From Hydrogenovibrio thermophilus (GTDB lineage Bacteria; Pseudomonadota; Gammaproteobacteria; Thiomicrospirales; Thiomicrospiraceae), in contig NZ_CP035033.1 in NCBI RefSeq assembly GCF_004028275.1, forward strand, positions 1,612,001 to 1,676,000: 64,000 nucleotides of DNA, written 5' to 3'. How positions within the stretch are numbered: the first letter of the stretch is position 1; the number at the start of each line of letters is the position of its first letter. Shown here piece by piece: positions 61,513 to 64,000 of this stretch. A program made the position numbers and the translations under genes. The notes under the pieces were generated by a model. That model made no database searches. It worked only from the letters and a program-made list of their open reading frames with translations, and was not told the origin of the DNA.

Positions 61513-61596
61513 CGCTTATTCCCCAAACTTGCCAATTATCGGTTTCTTAATATCACCAGGCCTGGCCATTTCCGCGACCTGCAAGAACGCTTAAAA

Positions 61597-62994
61597 TTAC
61601 GGTGTCAATCGCTCGAATACGCCAGTGTCCAACCAGTAGACATCAGGATAGAAATGGAAGTGCTGTTCACTGTCCATACTTAAATCCCCCAGTTCGGAGC
61701 GCATGACATGTACATTCTCTTGCGTCAAATTTACAACGGCTTTTGCCGCCAACTGACCTAAAGCATAAAAAATGCCAACTCCTGAATCCGCAGCCGTCGA
61801 AGACTGTTTTTTCTGAACCTGAGCAGCGTAGTAGCTTGGAAGAATGGCAGAAGTAGACTGCCAGTAAGGAAGGCTGGTCATCAGCTGATCGGCCGGCGGC
61901 AAATCAGAAGGCAACCAGTAATGTGCCAAAGCATTCAAGTGATAATACTCCAGCAACGGGGAAACTTGCATGGCCAGCCGGTAAGGCAAAAAACTGACCA
62001 CAACATCCACATCTTGTCTCGGACGCTCTTCAAACACCAGTGAGTGAGCAATCGTATGCTGTAACCACCCTTTACGCCCTTGAGACTGCTGAGCGTGTAA
62101 GGCACGCTCCAAAGCCTCATCAACATGGGATTCGATTTTCGTGACCTCGACAATCTTAACCGGAAAGACCGAGTCATCTTCGGGGGCCAACGTCTCTTTG
62201 AAGCGTTTGACAAGTGCTTCAGACTTATCATCGCCATCGGTCAACACCACGATTCGACGCGCATGGCTATTCTGTAAATACCGTACCAGAGAGGTAACCG
62301 AGTCGGCCATCGAAGACGGTGCCAGAGCACGCAGCGCGTCACGAGCTTCCGTTTCCTGAAGCTCATTGAAAGCCAGCACCGGCGTATGCAAATCGAGGGT
62401 TTTCAATTCCGCTACATGCGCCTTCTGCAAGGGGCCAAAAATAAAACTGGGCTGATACAGACGTACCCACTCCCATGCCTCGAACATGGAATCATAAATA
62501 TTGGTGTCCAGAACGTCTAAATCGTACGGCATGGGCATGTCGTGAAAAGCATCTTGCAATCCCTGATAAACCGCTTGCCCCGCTTGAGAATAAGGCCCGG
62601 TCATCGGCAAGAGCGCTAACATTTTCCGGGCATTGAAGCGAAAGCCCGTTGTTGAAGGTAAGGTCGTTAACTGCGCCGAGTCATAATAGGCTTGCAGTCG
62701 CGCCACCCGGTCTTGCATTTGCGAACTTAAACTTTCAATGGGCAACAGTGCTTTCAGTTCGGACAAATATACGCCGACTTGCGAAACCTGCTGGTTTTTC
62801 TGTGCCAATTCCGCCTTCAGCAGCAGAATTTCGACATCAATCATTTGAATCTGCTGATCCAAGGTTAAATTCGCGCTCGGAGCCGGGTTGTCCGACAATG
62901 GCGTGATGACTTCACCTTCTTCAGCGACAGCGCCCCACGGAGAGGCAAATATTGCCACCATACTCCAAGCCAACAGATTTCGATGCCGTTTCAT
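61597..62994 (-). CDS. LpoA/LppC-like periplasmic protein
   Basis: Resembles the C-terminal periplasmic-binding fold of LpoA, the outer-membrane activator of PBP1a: LALLPMTGPYSQAGQAVYQG at about residues 128-147, then FIFGPLQKAHVAELKTLDL and VLAFNELQETEA. It has a signal peptide (to about 24, GAVA) but no lipobox cysteine, unlike true LpoA lipoproteins. A helical segment (about 45-105) replaces the TPR part. Length is 465 against about 680 in E. coli LpoA. It follows pepN by 13 bases. It may sense or activate cell-wall synthesis, but this shortened soluble form may do something else. Confidence 0.65.
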   Translation of the reverse strand: MKRHRNLLAWSMVAIFASPWGAVAEEGEVITPLSDNPAPSANLTLDQQIQMIDVEILLLKAELAQKNQQVSQVGVYLSELKALLPIESLSSQMQDRVARLQAYYDSAQLTTLPSTTGFRFNARKMLALLPMTGPYSQAGQAVYQGLQDAFHDMPMPYDLDVLDTNIYDSMFEAWEWVRLYQPSFIFGPLQKAHVAELKTLDLHTPVLAFNELQETEARDALRALAPSSMADSVTSLVRYLQNSHARRIVVLTDGDDKSEALVKRFKETLAPEDDSVFPVKIVEVTKIESHVDEALERALHAQQSQGRKGWLQHTIAHSLVFEERPRQDVDVVVSFLPYRLAMQVSPLLEYYHLNALAHYWLPSDLPPADQLMTSLPYWQSTSAILPSYYAAQVQKKQSSTAADSGVGIFYALGQLAAKAVVNLTQENVHVMRSELGDLSMDSEQHFHFYPDVYWLDTGVFERLTP

Positions 62995-63007
62995 GATGCC
63001 TTTTGAT

Positions 63008-64000
63008 CTACTCTAACGATTTGGAAACGATTTCATAAACATCTTTCGACAGCGCTTTATCCGCCGCAATATGCTGCAAAGCCGATTGCATTTTATCCTG
63101 ACGATGACCTTTGAAACGCTTCCAGGAAGTGAAAGCCGTTACCAAACGGGCCGCCACTTGCGGGTTGATTTTATCCATTTTAAGCACTTCTTCGGCCAAC
63201 AGGGCATACCCCTCGCCAGACGCGTCATGAAACGCCTTCATATTCAAACGCCCGAACACACCCAACACACTGCGAACCCGGTTGGGATTGCGGTAATTGA
63301 AATCCGGATGTTCCAGTAAACCGCGCACGTCTTGCAAAGCCTGCTCCGATTCCGATCGTGCTTGCAACGAGAACCACTTATCCATCACTAACGTATCTTG
63401 CTGCCAGCGCTCGTAAAAATCGGATAAACACGCTTCTCTTTCCGATACGGCCAAGTGATTCAATGCATTCAAGGCCGCCAAGACATCGGTCATGTTTTGT
63501 TGCTGTTCATATTGCGCCACTGCCCGAACCACCGGTTCCGCCCCATAAGCTAAATAGGCCAGACACTGATTTTTCAACATCCGCGCCGCCATATCGTGTT
63601 TGTCATAGCAATAGGCCTTTTTTGAACAGTGAGCCAAATACGCTTTGTCCAAAGCGCCACTAAACGTTTGGGCAATCTGGGCTTTCTGATATTCCACCGC
63701 TTGCAGGACAGCATCGACATCAATCGTCTCGAACTGTTCAAACACATACGGCAAGTCCGGCAAACCAATTGCTAACGCTTTGAGTGCAGGATCCAGTCCC
63801 TTAGCTTCCAACACCGCCTGAAAAGCCTGCTGATAATGCTCGGAAAACACCATCCCATTCCCCGCTTGAAAACGAGCGACATTGTCTTCGATGTTTTTCA
63901 ACGCCAGGGTCTGAATCGATTCCCAACGCACAAAACTGTCGGCATCGTGCGAGGCCAACATCATCAATTCCTCGTCGCTGGCCGCATATTCCAGATTCAC
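63008..64000 (-). CDS. pepN: Aminopeptidase N, C-terminal part
   Basis: Only the last 330 or so residues are in the window; the gene continues past base 64000, so the catalytic HEXXH domain is not visible. The all-helical C-terminal domain of gammaproteobacterial PepN (DUF3458_C type) is recognisable: VRWESIQTLALKNI, DFNYRNPNRVRSVLGVFGRL, NPQVAARLVTAFTSWKR and the end YEIVSKSLE. It is a cytosolic metallopeptidase trimming N-terminal residues. It is upstream of the LpoA-like gene on the same strand. Confidence 0.92.
   Translation of the reverse strand: MNLEYAASDEELMMLASHDADSFVRWESIQTLALKNIEDNVARFQAGNGMVFSEHYQQAFQAVLEAKGLDPALKALAIGLPDLPYVFEQFETIDVDAVLQAVEYQKAQIAQTFSGALDKAYLAHCSKKAYCYDKHDMAARMLKNQCLAYLAYGAEPVVRAVAQYEQQQNMTDVLAALNALNHLAVSEREACLSDFYERWQQDTLVMDKWFSLQARSESEQALQDVRGLLEHPDFNYRNPNRVRSVLGVFGRLNMKAFHDASGEGYALLAEEVLKMDKINPQVAARLVTAFTSWKRFKGHRQDKMQSALQHIAADKALSKDVYEIVSKSLE

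Noticed and set aside
1-64000. CRISPR arrays, insertion sequences, prophage genes
   Set aside because: No direct-repeat/spacer arrays, transposase, integrase or phage structural genes were seen on either strand.

Overview
The window reads as a chromosomal stretch from a polarly flagellated gammaproteobacterium. It carries a flrABC-type (fleQ/fleS/fleR) sigma-54 cascade, the H-ring protein FlgT and a FlgP-like lipoprotein, as in Vibrio and Pseudomonas-like polar flagella. Protein style and moderate GC content suggest a sulfur-oxidiser of the Thiomicrospira/Hydrogenovibrio group. That placement is an inference from general resemblance, not from a marker gene; the only such marker here is the 3' part of a tmRNA.

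Layout, left to right. (1) 1-204: 3' end of ssrA (tmRNA), then a small membrane protein gene. (2) 492-13218, all minus: one long operon fliE-F-G-H-I-J-K, a minimal chemoreceptor gene, motA-motB, then fliL-M-N, led by a clear sigma-54 promoter at 13301-13316 and closed by a terminator at about 440-466. (3) 13443-17123: the regulators flrC, flrB and flrA, with a near-perfect sigma-70 promoter before flrA. FlrA lacks the usual N-terminal domain. (4) 17235-25264: fliT-like, fliS, fliD, four 272-residue flagellin genes, flaG and an unrecognised small gene. fliD and three of the flagellins have sigma-28 promoters with an exact 11-bp spacer; the second flagellin has no visible promoter and sits just behind a terminator. 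(5) 25492-27975, plus: a Maf-family flagellin glycosyltransferase. (6) 28062-41591, minus: a nonulosonic-acid island. It has a nearly complete legionaminic acid pathway (ptmE, legF, legG, legI, legH, legC, legB). Inside it lies a cassette of a sialyltransferase-like GT-B protein, a small-molecule kinase, a second and divergent NeuB-like synthase, a methyltransferase, a second CMP-sugar synthetase, a PIG-L deacetylase and a formyltransferase-like protein. (7) 41653-53653: a lytic transglycosylase, then flgL-K-J-I, flgH-G-F and flgE-D-C-B as three sigma-54-led operons, plus a sigma-28 promoter inside flgJ that would serve flgKL. (8) 53993-58814: flgT and cheV (minus), flgA, flgM and flgN (plus), and a PilZ protein. 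(9) 58914-64000: envelope genes (coiled-coil secreted protein, FlgP-like lipoprotein, small lipoprotein, acidic membrane protein, LpoA-like protein) behind the 3' end of pepN.

Together these genes give a conventional hierarchy: sigma-70 gives FlrA, FlrA and FlrBC drive sigma-54 basal-body and hook operons, and FlgM release frees sigma-28 for flagellins, cap, hook-associated proteins and FlgM itself. The flagellins are probably decorated by Maf with legionaminic acid and with a second, unidentified sugar built by the embedded cassette.

The two most unusual signals are this cassette, whose NeuB-like and formyltransferase-like members have lost canonical active-site residues, and an 8-bp palindrome CAGGCCTG. 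I found 16 copies of the palindrome in 64 kb where about one is expected, often flanked by A/T tracts and densest over the glycosylation island.
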